From Chloroflexota bacterium (lineage in GTDB: Bacteria; Chloroflexota; Anaerolineae; Promineifilales; Promineifilaceae), in contig JAHDEB010000009.1 of the NCBI GenBank assembly GCA_020629055.1, forward strand, positions 1-64,000: 64,000 nucleotides of DNA, given 5' to 3'. The notes beneath the pieces were generated by a model. It was not told the origin of the DNA. It ran no database searches and saw only the letters and a program-made list of their open reading frames with translations. Each line of letters opens with the position of its first letter. Position 1 is the stretch's first letter. Shown here piece by piece: positions 9,264 to 19,115 of this stretch. A program made the position numbers and the translations under genes.

Positions 9264-10151
9264 TCATAATATTTTTTTGCCCAACATAGACGCAATGAGT
9301 TCGACGGCAAGCACGGCCGTTTTATTGCGTTCATCTAGGATCGGGTTGACTTCGACGACATCAAGAGAGCGAACCTTTTTGCATTCGCTTAGGATTTCAG
9401 CCAGCAAATGGGCTTCTCGGTAACTTAGGCCACCTTGGACCGGGGTTCCGACCCCAGGGGCTTCTGCCGGTTCTAAACTGTCGAGATCTAGGCTGACATG
9501 GATGCGGTCGCAGTGCTCTAGAAGCGTGAGCGTTTGGGCCGCAATTTGGGCCATCCCCACTGTGTCGATTTCGCGCATCGTAAAGACGTTTAAGTCAGAG
9601 GCGTTTACCCGTTTCGCTTCTTCTGAATCGACATCTCGGATGCCGATTTGTACGAAATTTTTGGCTGGTACCGCGACACCATCCCCTATATTCACGAGCG
9701 GTGCAGCACCTTCACCGGTGATGACGGCGACCGGCATCCCGTGGATGTTGCCACTGGGGGAGGTCTGCGGGGTATTGAAATCAGCGTGTGCATCGATCCA
9801 GATAACACCGAGGGTCTGGGGCGCATGATGGGCGGCCGCTTTGACACTGCCGATGCTGATGCTGTGATCTCCACCTAAGAACAATCCGAAAGTGCCATCT
9901 TCTACACACTGCTTCCCAGCCTGATAAATTAAGGTGCAGACCTCTGCAACCGCGTTTGTTCGTTTGTCACCAACGGCCGCTTGACCACTTTCCGGATTGG
10001 GTACTTGAATATCCCCCAAATCAGTAACTTGATGGCCCAATCGTTTGATTGCGGCTTCTAAACCGGCATAGCGCAGGGCTGATGGCCCCATGTCTACTCC
10101 CCGTCGCTTTTGTCCCAAGTCCATCGGGGCGCCTAAAATGTGTATGTTCAT
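9264..10151 (-). CDS. rocF: Arginase
   Basis: 'GAPMDLGQKRRGVDMGPSALRYAGL', 'LGGDHSISIG', 'WIDAHADFNTPQTSPSGNIHGMP', 'SLDLDSLEP'. Confidence 0.95.
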   Translation of the reverse strand: MNIHILGAPMDLGQKRRGVDMGPSALRYAGLEAAIKRLGHQVTDLGDIQVPNPESGQAAVGDKRTNAVAEVCTLIYQAGKQCVEDGTFGLFLGGDHSISIGSVKAAAHHAPQTLGVIWIDAHADFNTPQTSPSGNIHGMPVAVITGEGAAPLVNIGDGVAVPAKNFVQIGIRDVDSEEAKRVNASDLNVFTMREIDTVGMAQIAAQTLTLLEHCDRIHVSLDLDSLEPAEAPGVGTPVQGGLSYREAHLLAEILSECKKVRSLDVVEVNPILDERNKTAVLAVELIASMLGKKIL

Positions 10152-10166
10152 ATGGTTAAACTTTAG

Positions 10167-10215
10167 CCAAGAATGCGGCTCAACCTGAATAGGTGTCGGT
10201 GAGCCGCATTCTTGG
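10167..10215 (-). other. Intercistronic hairpin between rocD and rocF
   Basis: 16-bp perfect inverted repeat CCAAGAATGCGGCTCA (10167-10182) / TGAGCCGCATTCTTGG (10200-10215). Confidence 0.75.
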
Positions 10216-10250
10216 TTAGTTGATGAATTTAATCGGAGCTACCGCTTTCT

Positions 10251-11447
10251 TTAATTGAATACCGCTTCGATATGTTCCATCGCCCAATCGATATCTTCTT
10301 TGCTAATGACCAGTGGGGGAGCAAATCGAATCACGTTGTCATGTGTCTCTTTTGCCAAAACCCCTTTCGCCTTTAGCTCGTAAGCGAACGGTCGGGCCGG
10401 GACGTTCAGCTCCATACCGATTAATAAACCTTGGCCGCGCACTTCTATGATGTGCTCACATTCAAGGCGGCGCAGGCGACCCATGAAATATTCTCCCATT
10501 TCAGCCGCACGCTCAATCAGGTTTTCGTCCATTAACACATCTAAAGCTGTTTTTGCAACAACTGCGCCTAGGGGATTGCCACCAAAGGTTGATCCATGAT
10601 CGCCTGGTTTAAATAACCCTAAAATTTCTTTGTCTGCAATGGCTGCGCTGACCGGGTAAAAACCACCTGATAACGCTTTACCGATGGTAATAATGTCGGG
10701 GCGAATTCCGGCATGGTCACTGGCAAATAGTTTTCCTGTACGGCCGAGTCCGGTTTGGATCTCATCGGCGATAAACAGCACGTTGTTTGCTTTGCAGACA
10801 TCAAACGCATCTTTCAAAAAGTCGACAGGGGGGACAACGACACCGGCTTCACCCTGAATCGGCTCGACAAGAATGGCGGCCGTGTTTGGCGTAATCGCCT
10901 CTTTTAATGCTTCGACATTTCCATACTCAACAATTTTAAAACCTGGAGTAAGTGGGCCAAACTCCGCCTTGTACTGTTCCTCGCTCGAGAAACTGATTAC
11001 TGAAATAGTCCGGCCGTGGAAGTTCCCGGTGAACGTGATGATTTCTGCTTGGTTATCAGGAATCCCTTTAACCGCATACCCCCACTTACGTGCTGCTTTA
11101 ATGGCTGCTTCAACCGCTTCCGCCCCTGAGTTCATCGGAATCGCCATATCGTAGCCGGTGACTTCACTCAGGGTCTGTAAAAATGGGCCTAGCTTGTCGT
11201 TGCGAAACGCTCTTGATGTCAAAGTGACCCGGTCGAGCTGCTCTAGCATGGCCGCTTTAATGCGGGGATTGCAATGCCCCTGATTAACGGCCGAATATGC
11301 ACTTAGGCAATCCAAGTACCGCTTACCATCTACATCAACTACCCATGCACCCTCACCCCGTTCGATCACAACATCAATCGGTTTGTAGGTGTTAGCCGCA
11401 TATTTTTGCTCCAGCCCAATAAATTTATCTGTTTTTGTGTGTACCAT
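10251..11447 (-). CDS. rocD: Ornithine aminotransferase
   Basis: 'YLDCLSAYSAVNQGHCNPRI', 'MNSGAEAVEAAIKAARKWGY', 'DEIQTGLGRTGK', 'STFGGNPLG'. Confidence 0.94.
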   Translation of the reverse strand: MVHTKTDKFIGLEQKYAANTYKPIDVVIERGEGAWVVDVDGKRYLDCLSAYSAVNQGHCNPRIKAAMLEQLDRVTLTSRAFRNDKLGPFLQTLSEVTGYDMAIPMNSGAEAVEAAIKAARKWGYAVKGIPDNQAEIITFTGNFHGRTISVISFSSEEQYKAEFGPLTPGFKIVEYGNVEALKEAITPNTAAILVEPIQGEAGVVVPPVDFLKDAFDVCKANNVLFIADEIQTGLGRTGKLFASDHAGIRPDIITIGKALSGGFYPVSAAIADKEILGLFKPGDHGSTFGGNPLGAVVAKTALDVLMDENLIERAAEMGEYFMGRLRRLECEHIIEVRGQGLLIGMELNVPARPFAYELKAKGVLAKETHDNVIRFAPPLVISKEDIDWAMEHIEAVFN

Positions 11448-11459
11448 TCACCACTCCTG

Positions 11460-11494
11460 TTTCATATTGTGAAATACTGTTTTGTATTGTGAAA
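11460..11494 (-). promoter_or_regulatory. Tandem palindromic operator sites upstream of rocD
   Basis: TTTCATATTGTGAAA (11460-11474) and TTTTGTATTGTGAAA (11480-11494), offset 20 bp; IclR gene is in the same operon. Confidence 0.55.
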
Positions 11495-11804
11495 CGCAAT
11501 TCTACCCTCTCTGAAGTTCATGCGTCAATAGTGTTTTCGCTTTAGTTATCGAGTCTAGTTATTGTCGGTATCTGCCTGAATAGGACTGACGTTTAAATAA
11601 CTGGTAAAGAACCGTAGCATGCTGATTTTTAGATGACGATATGACTTCCTGTTTATTTTTCACGTGAAAATAACCTTGGATTAGGGCTAAGGTCTTACCT
11701 TACACTTTGGTCATAGGGCCATTCACTCATTTCTAGAAAATCGACAGTGAAATAATCTTAACTGACGAGCAATAGAGATAAATTCTGATTTTGGATAATG
11801 AGGC

Positions 11805-14669
11805 TTGAATATGCTGGAAAAGTTATTGGTTTATGATCATAATGCCACATTAGTAATCATCGCATTTTTAATTGCAGTGCTTGCTTCTTATACCGTCTTA
11901 GACTTGGCTGCCCGGGTTAGCTCATCCGTGGGGGCACGGCGTACCCGCTGGCTTTTGGCAGGTGCGGTTGTGATGGGAACAGGTATTTGGTCTATGCACT
12001 TTACAGCGATGCTTGCACTGCGGCCGCCGGTAGCGGTGCAATATAATGTGCCTATCGTGATCTTTTCTTGGCTTATCGCTATGCTTCCGTCTGGGTTGGC
12101 CCTACATACCTCTAGTAAAAATCAAGTCTCTTGGCCCAACATGGTTTTCAGCGGCTTTTTGATGGGATTGGGGATCGGGGCGATGCATTATGTGGGGATG
12201 TATGCGATGCGGTTCCATGCGGCTCTTAGTTATCGTCCACCGGTATTTATTCTCTCTATCGTCATTGCCATCACCGCATCTATTGTGGCTCTATGGCTCT
12301 CAGTTACCTTTAGGAATACATCATCTTCAAAAATCGATTGGCCTAAAATCGGCAGCGCCATTGTGATGGGTATTGCCATTACCGGTATGCACCATGTTGG
12401 TATGAATGCGGCCGTCATTACCCCGCTAACCGGGGTAGGGGCAGAGAGTTATCCACTAGCGGTAGATATTTCTTTGATTGGGCAGATCGCTATTATCGGG
12501 GTTACCTTAATTGTGCTTGGTTTTGCACTGCTGCTTTCAGTCATCGATCAACGGATGCGTTTACAAGAGCGGAACCTTGCCTTCAGTGAGGGAGAAGTTG
12601 CAAAAAGCAATGCGCGTTTAGAACAACACATCAAAGAATTAAGTTTGGTTCAAGAGATCACCAGTATCTGCATGTCCTCTTTAGATCAGAACCATCTTGT
12701 TGAATCTGTGATGAAGAAGGTGATTGAGTTATTTGATTATTCAGATGTCTTCTACTATAAATTTAATCAAGAAAAAAACAGCATGCAATTTTATGGCAGC
12801 CTCAGCCAATCCCCGCTAAAAACGAAACAGCTCGAGCTTAGTGACGAACAGCTGGTGTTTAAAGCCGCCTTCGAGGACAAGTCTCTATTGGCTCATGTTG
12901 CGGCAACAGATGAGATGATCGGCCGCTGCGAAATCGTCGTGCCGGTGAAACATGCTGATGAGGTCTTAGGCGTTTTGGCTGTGATTCAGCCGGCTGAAGA
13001 AGAAAAGGGACCGGCCGGACAGCAACAGCTAGAGATCCTTGATCTGATTGCAGACCAGATGGCGATGTCATTGCAGACTTCGGCCTTGTATGAAGACGCG
13101 GTCCAGCTAAAAGAGCAGGCTAACCTGGCGAATGAAATCAAGAGCGAATTTCTTTCCACGATGACCCATGAGCTGCGGACACCGATGAACGGTGTTTTGG
13201 GTATGACCAGCATCTTGCTGGACACCCCGTTAAACAATGAGCAAAAGGATATCGTGAACACGATTCGTTTTAGTGGAGACTCGTTACTGACGATTATTAA
13301 TGATATTTTGGACTTCACTAAAATTGAATCGAATCAAATTGATTTAGAAGCGATATCCCTCAATTTGCGCACGACAGTAGAAGAAGTCATCGACTTGGTA
13401 TCCATTCAAGCGGCCGAAAAGAACCTTAACCTGTCCTATAACATCGACCGGAATGTTCCGATTCATATTTTTCAAGACTTAACCCGCATGCGCCAAGTTT
13501 TAACCAATCTGCTCGGCAATGCGGTTAAATTTACGGAAGAGGGAGAGGTGAGTTTGAGTATTACCGCGGCTAAATTAGAGGTCAATCGGTATAAGCTTGA
13601 ATTTGCACTACGTGACTCAGGCATTGGCATTTCTGAAGAAGGGATCAAACGGCTGTTTAAATCGTTTAGTCAAGTCGATGGATCGATTACACGACGGTTT
13701 GGCGGCACCGGGTTGGGATTGGTCATTTCTAAGCGGTTGTGTGAAATGATGGGGGGGACGATCTGGGTTGAAAGTGAGGTAGGTGTAGGCTCGATCTTTT
13801 ATTTTTCAGTGATGGCTGAGAAAGATGCAGATAAAGGGGTTGAACAGTATTCGCTTGAAAATTTAGATGTTAAGCATCCATTTTTACTCGATATTCAAAA
13901 TCAAACCAATCGAAACTGGGTCATCGACCATTTAGAAAGATGGGGCATTCGCTATAAATTTAGTCAAGGCATTCCTATGGATTGGGATTCTGCGAATGAA
14001 TGTGTTTTGATTACAGATAAATTTCGAAGTGCCGAGCTTGATTTAAAAAGCTTCTACAAATTACGGGAAAAATATCCGTTGGCTAAAATGATCGTTTTGA
14101 CCGGCCGGAATCAAATTGGATCCGGGCTTTCTGAGATCCCACAATTAGCAACCGTCACAATACCTCTGCGCCCTCATCATCTTTCAGACATGTTGGTTGA
14201 ATTACTAGAAACGCCTGATAGCATGCGCCGTATCCCACAAAAGGCGAAGACGTTTGACCGTGATATGGGACAAGATAACCCGCTCTCAATTCTGCTGGCC
14301 GATGACAATGTCATCAACCAAAAAGTCGCTTTAAACATGCTTAAGCGATTGGGTTATCGGGCGGACGTTGCCAGCAACGGGATTGAAGTTTTAGATGCTT
14401 TGGATATGAAGAAGTACGACATTATTTTGATGGATGTACAAATGCCGGAGATGAACGGAGTTGAAGCGGCCCGAGAAATTCATAATCGAATGGGGGGTAG
14501 CTTGTCCGGCCGGCCGTGGATTGTTGCGTTAACCGCCAATGCGCTTTCAGACCACCAAACAGAATATGTTGAAGCGGGAATGGATGATTATTTGAGTAAA
14601 CCGCTGCGGGTAAACGAATTAGTAGCTGCTTTGAAAAAAGTGCAGACTAGAGAAAACACACCAGAATAG
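11805..14669 (+). CDS. MHYT-GAF-HisKA-HATPase-REC hybrid histidine kinase
   Basis: Repeated M-H-x-x-x-M motifs ([27 protein letters not shown]); '[19 protein letters not shown]'; '[34 protein letters not shown]'; REC '[14 protein letters not shown]'. Confidence 0.93.
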   Translation: MNMLEKLLVYDHNATLVIIAFLIAVLASYTVLDLAARVSSSVGARRTRWLLAGAVVMGTGIWSMHFTAMLALRPPVAVQYNVPIVIFSWLIAMLPSGLALHTSSKNQVSWPNMVFSGFLMGLGIGAMHYVGMYAMRFHAALSYRPPVFILSIVIAITASIVALWLSVTFRNTSSSKIDWPKIGSAIVMGIAITGMHHVGMNAAVITPLTGVGAESYPLAVDISLIGQIAIIGVTLIVLGFALLLSVIDQRMRLQERNLAFSEGEVAKSNARLEQHIKELSLVQEITSICMSSLDQNHLVESVMKKVIELFDYSDVFYYKFNQEKNSMQFYGSLSQSPLKTKQLELSDEQLVFKAAFEDKSLLAHVAATDEMIGRCEIVVPVKHADEVLGVLAVIQPAEEEKGPAGQQQLEILDLIADQMAMSLQTSALYEDAVQLKEQANLANEIKSEFLSTMTHELRTPMNGVLGMTSILLDTPLNNEQKDIVNTIRFSGDSLLTIINDILDFTKIESNQIDLEAISLNLRTTVEEVIDLVSIQAAEKNLNLSYNIDRNVPIHIFQDLTRMRQVLTNLLGNAVKFTEEGEVSLSITAAKLEVNRYKLEFALRDSGIGISEEGIKRLFKSFSQVDGSITRRFGGTGLGLVISKRLCEMMGGTIWVESEVGVGSIFYFSVMAEKDADKGVEQYSLENLDVKHPFLLDIQNQTNRNWVIDHLERWGIRYKFSQGIPMDWDSANECVLITDKFRSAELDLKSFYKLREKYPLAKMIVLTGRNQIGSGLSEIPQLATVTIPLRPHHLSDMLVELLETPDSMRRIPQKAKTFDRDMGQDNPLSILLADDNVINQKVALNMLKRLGYRADVASNGIEVLDALDMKKYDIILMDVQMPEMNGVEAAREIHNRMGGSLSGRPWIVALTANALSDHQTEYVEAGMDDYLSKPLRVNELVAALKKVQTRENTPE

Positions 14670-14673
14670 AGGG

Positions 14674-15159
14674 ATGTCATCCTTTGAATATCAAAACAGT
14701 TTGCCCAAGAAACGAATGGGGTCGGGCGCCTTATTCTTTAATGAAAACAATCAAATTTTACTCGTAGAGCCATCCTATAAACCGACATGGGAAATTCCTG
14801 GTGGTGTTGTAGAAGCCCACGAATCGCCCCGTGGCTGTTGCGAGCGGGAAATATTAGAAGAGCTGGGACTACAGATAAAAACCGGCCGTCTACTCGGTAT
14901 CGATTACAACGAGACAACTGAAACACGTTTGGAATCATTAATGTTTATTTTTGATGGGGGTGTGCTGTCTGATGCACAGATCGAATTAATTCAATTGCAG
15001 GAAGACGAGTTATTGAGTTTCCGCTTTTTTAGTCGCGATGCTTTGCCACAGAACTTGTCACCGACTCTAAAAAAGCGTGTGTTGGTTTGCTGGCAGAATA
15101 GAGACCAAGAGGAGCGTTTAGATACATATCTAGAAGAAGGGGATTTTAGAGACCACTAG
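14674..15159 (+). CDS. NUDIX hydrolase
   Basis: Nudix-like box 'GGVVEAHESPRGCCEREILEELGL'. Confidence 0.9.
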   Translation: MSSFEYQNSLPKKRMGSGALFFNENNQILLVEPSYKPTWEIPGGVVEAHESPRGCCEREILEELGLQIKTGRLLGIDYNETTETRLESLMFIFDGGVLSDAQIELIQLQEDELLSFRFFSRDALPQNLSPTLKKRVLVCWQNRDQEERLDTYLEEGDFRDH

Positions 15160-15232
15160 AAAGCAACTTTAGACGCGTTAGCGTGCTTGAACGTATTTAA
15201 ATTTGCACCCTTTGTAGGGAGGACCGCTGCAA

Positions 15233-15261
15233 TTGACAGTCGAACTATTGTTCTGTAGACT
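15233..15261 (+). promoter_or_regulatory. Sigma70-like promoter for the 15268 ORF
   Basis: TTGACA, 17 nt, TAGACT, 6 nt, ATG. Confidence 0.7.
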
Positions 15262-15267
15262 GTACGC

Positions 15268-15678
15268 ATGAGCTATCAAGACACTTTTATCACAATTGCC
15301 CCAGATTCGGACGCTGTTGAAGGTGTCCCACCATTTACCAATCGCAAAAAAATTCCTGCACATATGATTCAGTTTCAACTTTTAACGGAGCACCCTTACA
15401 CGATGGATCATGAGGAGTTGGTTTTTGAAGTCTATGTTCGGCAGAAGGAAATACCGGCCGCTGAGCTTGAACAAAACCGAGACCGGTTGTGGCATGAATT
15501 CCACCAGAAGGGGCACGCTTGTTTGCGTGCCTCTGCCCTGACAAAGAAGTTTGGTTGGGGCGCACATTACAATCAAAAAGGGAAAATCGCCCTTTACTCA
15601 GTTGATTCGGCCGAATATCAGCAATTTGTTGCGGATGAAGAAATTAAGAAATTTCCTGCAATGAAGAAAAAACGCTGA
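15268..15678 (+). CDS. DUF6157-like conserved protein
   Basis: 'YQDTFITIAPDS...IPAHMIQFQLLTEHPYTMDHEELVFEVYVRQKEI...CLRASALTKKFGWGAHYNQKGKIALY'. Confidence 0.7.
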   Translation: MSYQDTFITIAPDSDAVEGVPPFTNRKKIPAHMIQFQLLTEHPYTMDHEELVFEVYVRQKEIPAAELEQNRDRLWHEFHQKGHACLRASALTKKFGWGAHYNQKGKIALYSVDSAEYQQFVADEEIKKFPAMKKKR

Positions 15679-15826
15679 CCGTTTAAGCGAATTTTCACGC
15701 TGATTTTGATCGTTTAGAAGGATATTGGTACCGGAGGATAGTCCAAAAGGAAAGACGCACTATTTAAAATGTTGTTTTGTGTTGAGATGATTGAATCAAA
15801 TTAATTGATTCTTGCGAGACAAAACA

Positions 15827-16558
15827 ATGGTTATCGGAATCGTGTCACAGAAAGGGGGCGTTGGAAAAACCACACTGGCTCAAAATTTGGGCGCAGAATT
15901 ATCTGGGGCTGGCCAGCGCGTTTTGCTGGTTGATTTCGACCCTAAAGGCAATTTAGCCATTGGTTGGGGCGTTGATCCATCATCGGCCCAACATACGATT
16001 TGCACCGGCTTGAGCGACCCCACAAAAACGGCTGAAGCGATTGTGCGACTTCGGCCGAAGTTGGACCTGATCCTAGCAAATGAAACATTGCATGTGGCAG
16101 AACCAAATCTTTTGCGCAATGCGTTGGAGACGGTTCGTCAAGATTATGATCTGGTGCTGATCGATGGGCCACCAAGCCTCGACTTGCTCACCGACAATGT
16201 GGTTGTCGCTTCCGATCACCTTCTGATTCCTTTACAGGCGCATCCTTTTTCTTATCGAGCGGTTGATCAATTTATTTCCCGGCTGGCACGGCGGGGGAAT
16301 CGAGCGGCAAAAAGCAAAACGGCTAAGAAATCATTTAGCATCATTCTGATGATGATCGATCAGCGAAACGCGCTAACACGAGCGATTGAGCATTCGGCAC
16401 GTGAACGGTACGGCCCGAGTGTGTTTAAAACAAAAATTCCGCTTAATGTCGCGATCGCGGAAGCTCCGCTTCGTGGCTTGCCGGTGGGTGAATATGAACG
16501 CATGAGCAAAGGTGCAAAGGCGTTTCGAGCGTTGGCCAAAGAATTCAAAAAAATGTAA
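15827..16558 (+). CDS. ParA-family ATPase
   Basis: Deviant Walker A 'SQKGGVGKTTLAQNLG', 'LVDFDPKGNLA', 'DLVLIDGPPSLDLL'; ATG at 15827 preferred over TTG at 15812. Confidence 0.9.
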   Translation: MVIGIVSQKGGVGKTTLAQNLGAELSGAGQRVLLVDFDPKGNLAIGWGVDPSSAQHTICTGLSDPTKTAEAIVRLRPKLDLILANETLHVAEPNLLRNALETVRQDYDLVLIDGPPSLDLLTDNVVVASDHLLIPLQAHPFSYRAVDQFISRLARRGNRAAKSKTAKKSFSIILMMIDQRNALTRAIEHSARERYGPSVFKTKIPLNVAIAEAPLRGLPVGEYERMSKGAKAFRALAKEFKKM

Positions 16559-16589
16559 GCGCCTTTCAAACGCAGAAAAAAAGGGGAAA

Positions 16590-17438
16590 ATGAACAAAGT
16601 AGATCATTCAAACAAAAGAGAGCTTAGGCGTATCTATGATGAGGAAACGGAGCAGTGGTATTTTTCGGTCACGGACGTTGTTGCGTTGCTGACCGGCTGT
16701 GAGCAGCCAAAAGATGATTGGCGGCAATTGCGGCGTCAAGACCCAGCTATGGGGGCTGTCACAAGAGGGTTTCGGCTACTTGGCCAAGATGGAAAAAATC
16801 GAATAGAAGATTGTGCGGCCGTTGATGGGGTCTTTCGCATCGTGCAGTCGATTCAGCCACCAGATGGGTCAGTAGAAAAAGTGGAAGCTTTGAAGTGTGA
16901 ATTGGCTTTGCTGGCTAAGCAGCGAATCGAAGAGGTGCAAGACCCACAAAAGGCGATTGATCGCGCACGTCAGATTTACCGAGACAAAGGATATCCTGAA
17001 GATTGGATCGATGTTCGTTTGAAGTCGATTATCGTCCGGGAAGAGCTAACGGACGAGTGGGCCGCACGTGGGGTAAAAGTCGGCCGAGAATATGCGATTT
17101 TGACCTCAATTATTTCAAGAGAAACATTTGGCTTAACCAATAAACAGCATAAAGAGCTAAAAGGCTTAGCCAAGCATTCATTGCGTGATCATATGAGCCA
17201 AGTTGAGCTTGTATTGACGATGCTGGGGGAAGTTACGACCACAGAAATTGTGCGCGTTGAAGATGTACAGGGGTTTGAGCCCAACAAGGCGGTTGCAAAA
17301 CGCGGCGGCCGGGTGGCTGGCAATGCACGCAAGCAAATAGAGGCGGAGACCGGGGAGCGGGCTGTTACCGCTGCCAATTTCTTGCCAAAGCCAACTAGTG
17401 AAGCTGTGCCTCAATCAATCGACGATATTCCGTTTTAA
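16590..17438 (+). CDS. Bro-N / DinD-like (phage antirepressor-type) protein
   Basis: 'RRIYDEETEQWYFSVTDVVALLTGCEQPKDDWRQLRRQ' Bro-N-like; C-terminal region resembles DinD; ORF open from 16512. Confidence 0.75.
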   Translation: MNKVDHSNKRELRRIYDEETEQWYFSVTDVVALLTGCEQPKDDWRQLRRQDPAMGAVTRGFRLLGQDGKNRIEDCAAVDGVFRIVQSIQPPDGSVEKVEALKCELALLAKQRIEEVQDPQKAIDRARQIYRDKGYPEDWIDVRLKSIIVREELTDEWAARGVKVGREYAILTSIISRETFGLTNKQHKELKGLAKHSLRDHMSQVELVLTMLGEVTTTEIVRVEDVQGFEPNKAVAKRGGRVAGNARKQIEAETGERAVTAANFLPKPTSEAVPQSIDDIPF

Positions 17439-17467
17439 CTCTTTGTATGGGGGATAAGGGAGAGCGT

Positions 17468-18316
17468 TTAGAGAATGAGCGGGGTGTTTTGATTGACCGA
17501 TTCTACAAACTGAGCGATTCGGTCCGCTTTATTGCTACTGTATAACTTTTGATTACAGCTAACATGGTCTACACAAATATAGCGCCCAACCGATTTATAG
17601 CTTTGGTACGGTGGCAGTTTGCTAGTCGGCACTCTTGCCGTTATCGATGCGGTTTCGTGGATTTTGTATTGGCCGTGGCAAAAATCGCATAGCCCCATGC
17701 GTGGCACGTTACCTCTTGGTTTTAGCTGAGAAAAGCTCATTTCAAGCCCCATCAACAAATTATCTCGCTTGGTGACTAGATACATCCTTTTTTCAACCGT
17801 CCACGAAATGTAGGTGTAAGGCAAAAACGCTCCATTTTCAACCGGCTCTGGCAAAACCACGGTTCGGTTTTTCCCCTTTTTTGTTTTCCATTTAAACAGT
17901 GATGCCACTTGGTTTGGTTTTAATACGCCTAGAAATGGAGCGAGAGGGGTCTCGGCCGAGCTGATATTGTTAAGAAATAGCTGCTCGTTGGTGTTGCGTG
18001 CCAGCGTGGTTAGCGGATTTGACTCTGTAGAGGCGGTGAGGGGTATCGTGCTTTCGGCCGTAGAACGAGCGAAAACCAAGAAACTTTCGATTAAACGTAT
18101 GAGCAGAGGGTTGTTGAAATGAGAGCCGTAGATCTGCTGCCCCGATTGATACGCTTCGAGCAACCGGTTAAATTTGCTCAATGTATCCTCAGACAGCCCC
18201 CCTTGGTTTAGAGCAAAAAGAATCCCTTCATCTGTGAGCTGAAATCCGGGAATCCGAATTCGCTTCTTTTTTATAATTTCGTTGAGCCTAACCAGGGTGT
18301 CGCTTGCCTGAATCAT
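17468..18316 (-). CDS. FusB/FBP_C-like treble-clef zinc-finger protein (putative EF-G-binding)
   Basis: C-terminal 'MGLCDFCHGQYKIHETASITARV...YKSVGRYICVDHVSCNQKL' Cys pattern as in the FusB/FBP_C family. Confidence 0.65.
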   Translation of the reverse strand: MIQASDTLVRLNEIIKKKRIRIPGFQLTDEGILFALNQGGLSEDTLSKFNRLLEAYQSGQQIYGSHFNNPLLIRLIESFLVFARSTAESTIPLTASTESNPLTTLARNTNEQLFLNNISSAETPLAPFLGVLKPNQVASLFKWKTKKGKNRTVVLPEPVENGAFLPYTYISWTVEKRMYLVTKRDNLLMGLEMSFSQLKPRGNVPRMGLCDFCHGQYKIHETASITARVPTSKLPPYQSYKSVGRYICVDHVSCNQKLYSSNKADRIAQFVESVNQNTPLIL

Positions 18317-18404
18317 AAGTTTCTTGATCTAAAGACCATTCCTAAAAAGTAGAGCGTCAATTATCTTTTTTCATGGGGTGTTTATCAGTGGAAAAACCAT
18401 CTGT

Positions 18405-18893
18405 CTACAACACTTTTGCCATATTATAATAAGTAGGAGAGTCAAAGCCAGCATGTGTCCCTTCACCAACAATTTCATATCCCAAATGCTCAAAGAGGGA
18501 GACATTTTGGCGTAAGGCTATTCGAACAGCGCAGGTGACCCGTTTCGCTTTTTCTGACCGAGCTGTACTTTCAATCTCTTCGACCAACTGCCGTCCAACC
18601 CCATTGTTACGGTACCGAGGGCGAATGGCCAGATGGCTGAAATAAAAATCCTCAGTTGGATTGTTTTTATCCGCACCACAAAATACAGCCCCCAACAGCC
18701 TTGAACGATGCAGAGCCACGATCAGTCGCTTTTCTTTTTTATCAATGTCAGAGCTAATGGAACGAATCGAATCCCCCCGAAAGATACTTGGTTCAGGGTC
18801 AACAAAGCCCCGTTGCTCGTTAAAAGCGAGGCGCATGAGTTCGAAAGCGCGGGAGGCATTGGATTTATCAGTTTCGTAGATCGATACGTTCAT
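18405..18893 (-). CDS. GNAT N-acetyltransferase
   Basis: 'LAIRPRYRNNGVGRQLVEEIESTAR' acetyl-CoA loop; 'NVSLFEHLGYEIVG'. Confidence 0.88.
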   Translation of the reverse strand: MNVSIYETDKSNASRAFELMRLAFNEQRGFVDPEPSIFRGDSIRSISSDIDKKEKRLIVALHRSRLLGAVFCGADKNNPTEDFYFSHLAIRPRYRNNGVGRQLVEEIESTARSEKAKRVTCAVRIALRQNVSLFEHLGYEIVGEGTHAGFDSPTYYNMAKVL

Positions 18894-19115
18894 AGAATTT
18901 TTTGCAGAAGCTAGCTGTTAGATTACTATGGGTTGAGTGAGTGAGCTTACAGACCCAAAGTTGATTGAATGTTTAGATGATTATCCCTGAAAGCATGAAA
19001 AAACCGAAATATTTTGATGGGATGCATGTTTAAGAATCGGTTAGTTTTTAGTAGGACTTTAGTCTTATTGGGTTGACATAGTGCTGTAGAATGGGCATAG
19101 TACCGTGAAGAAGAC

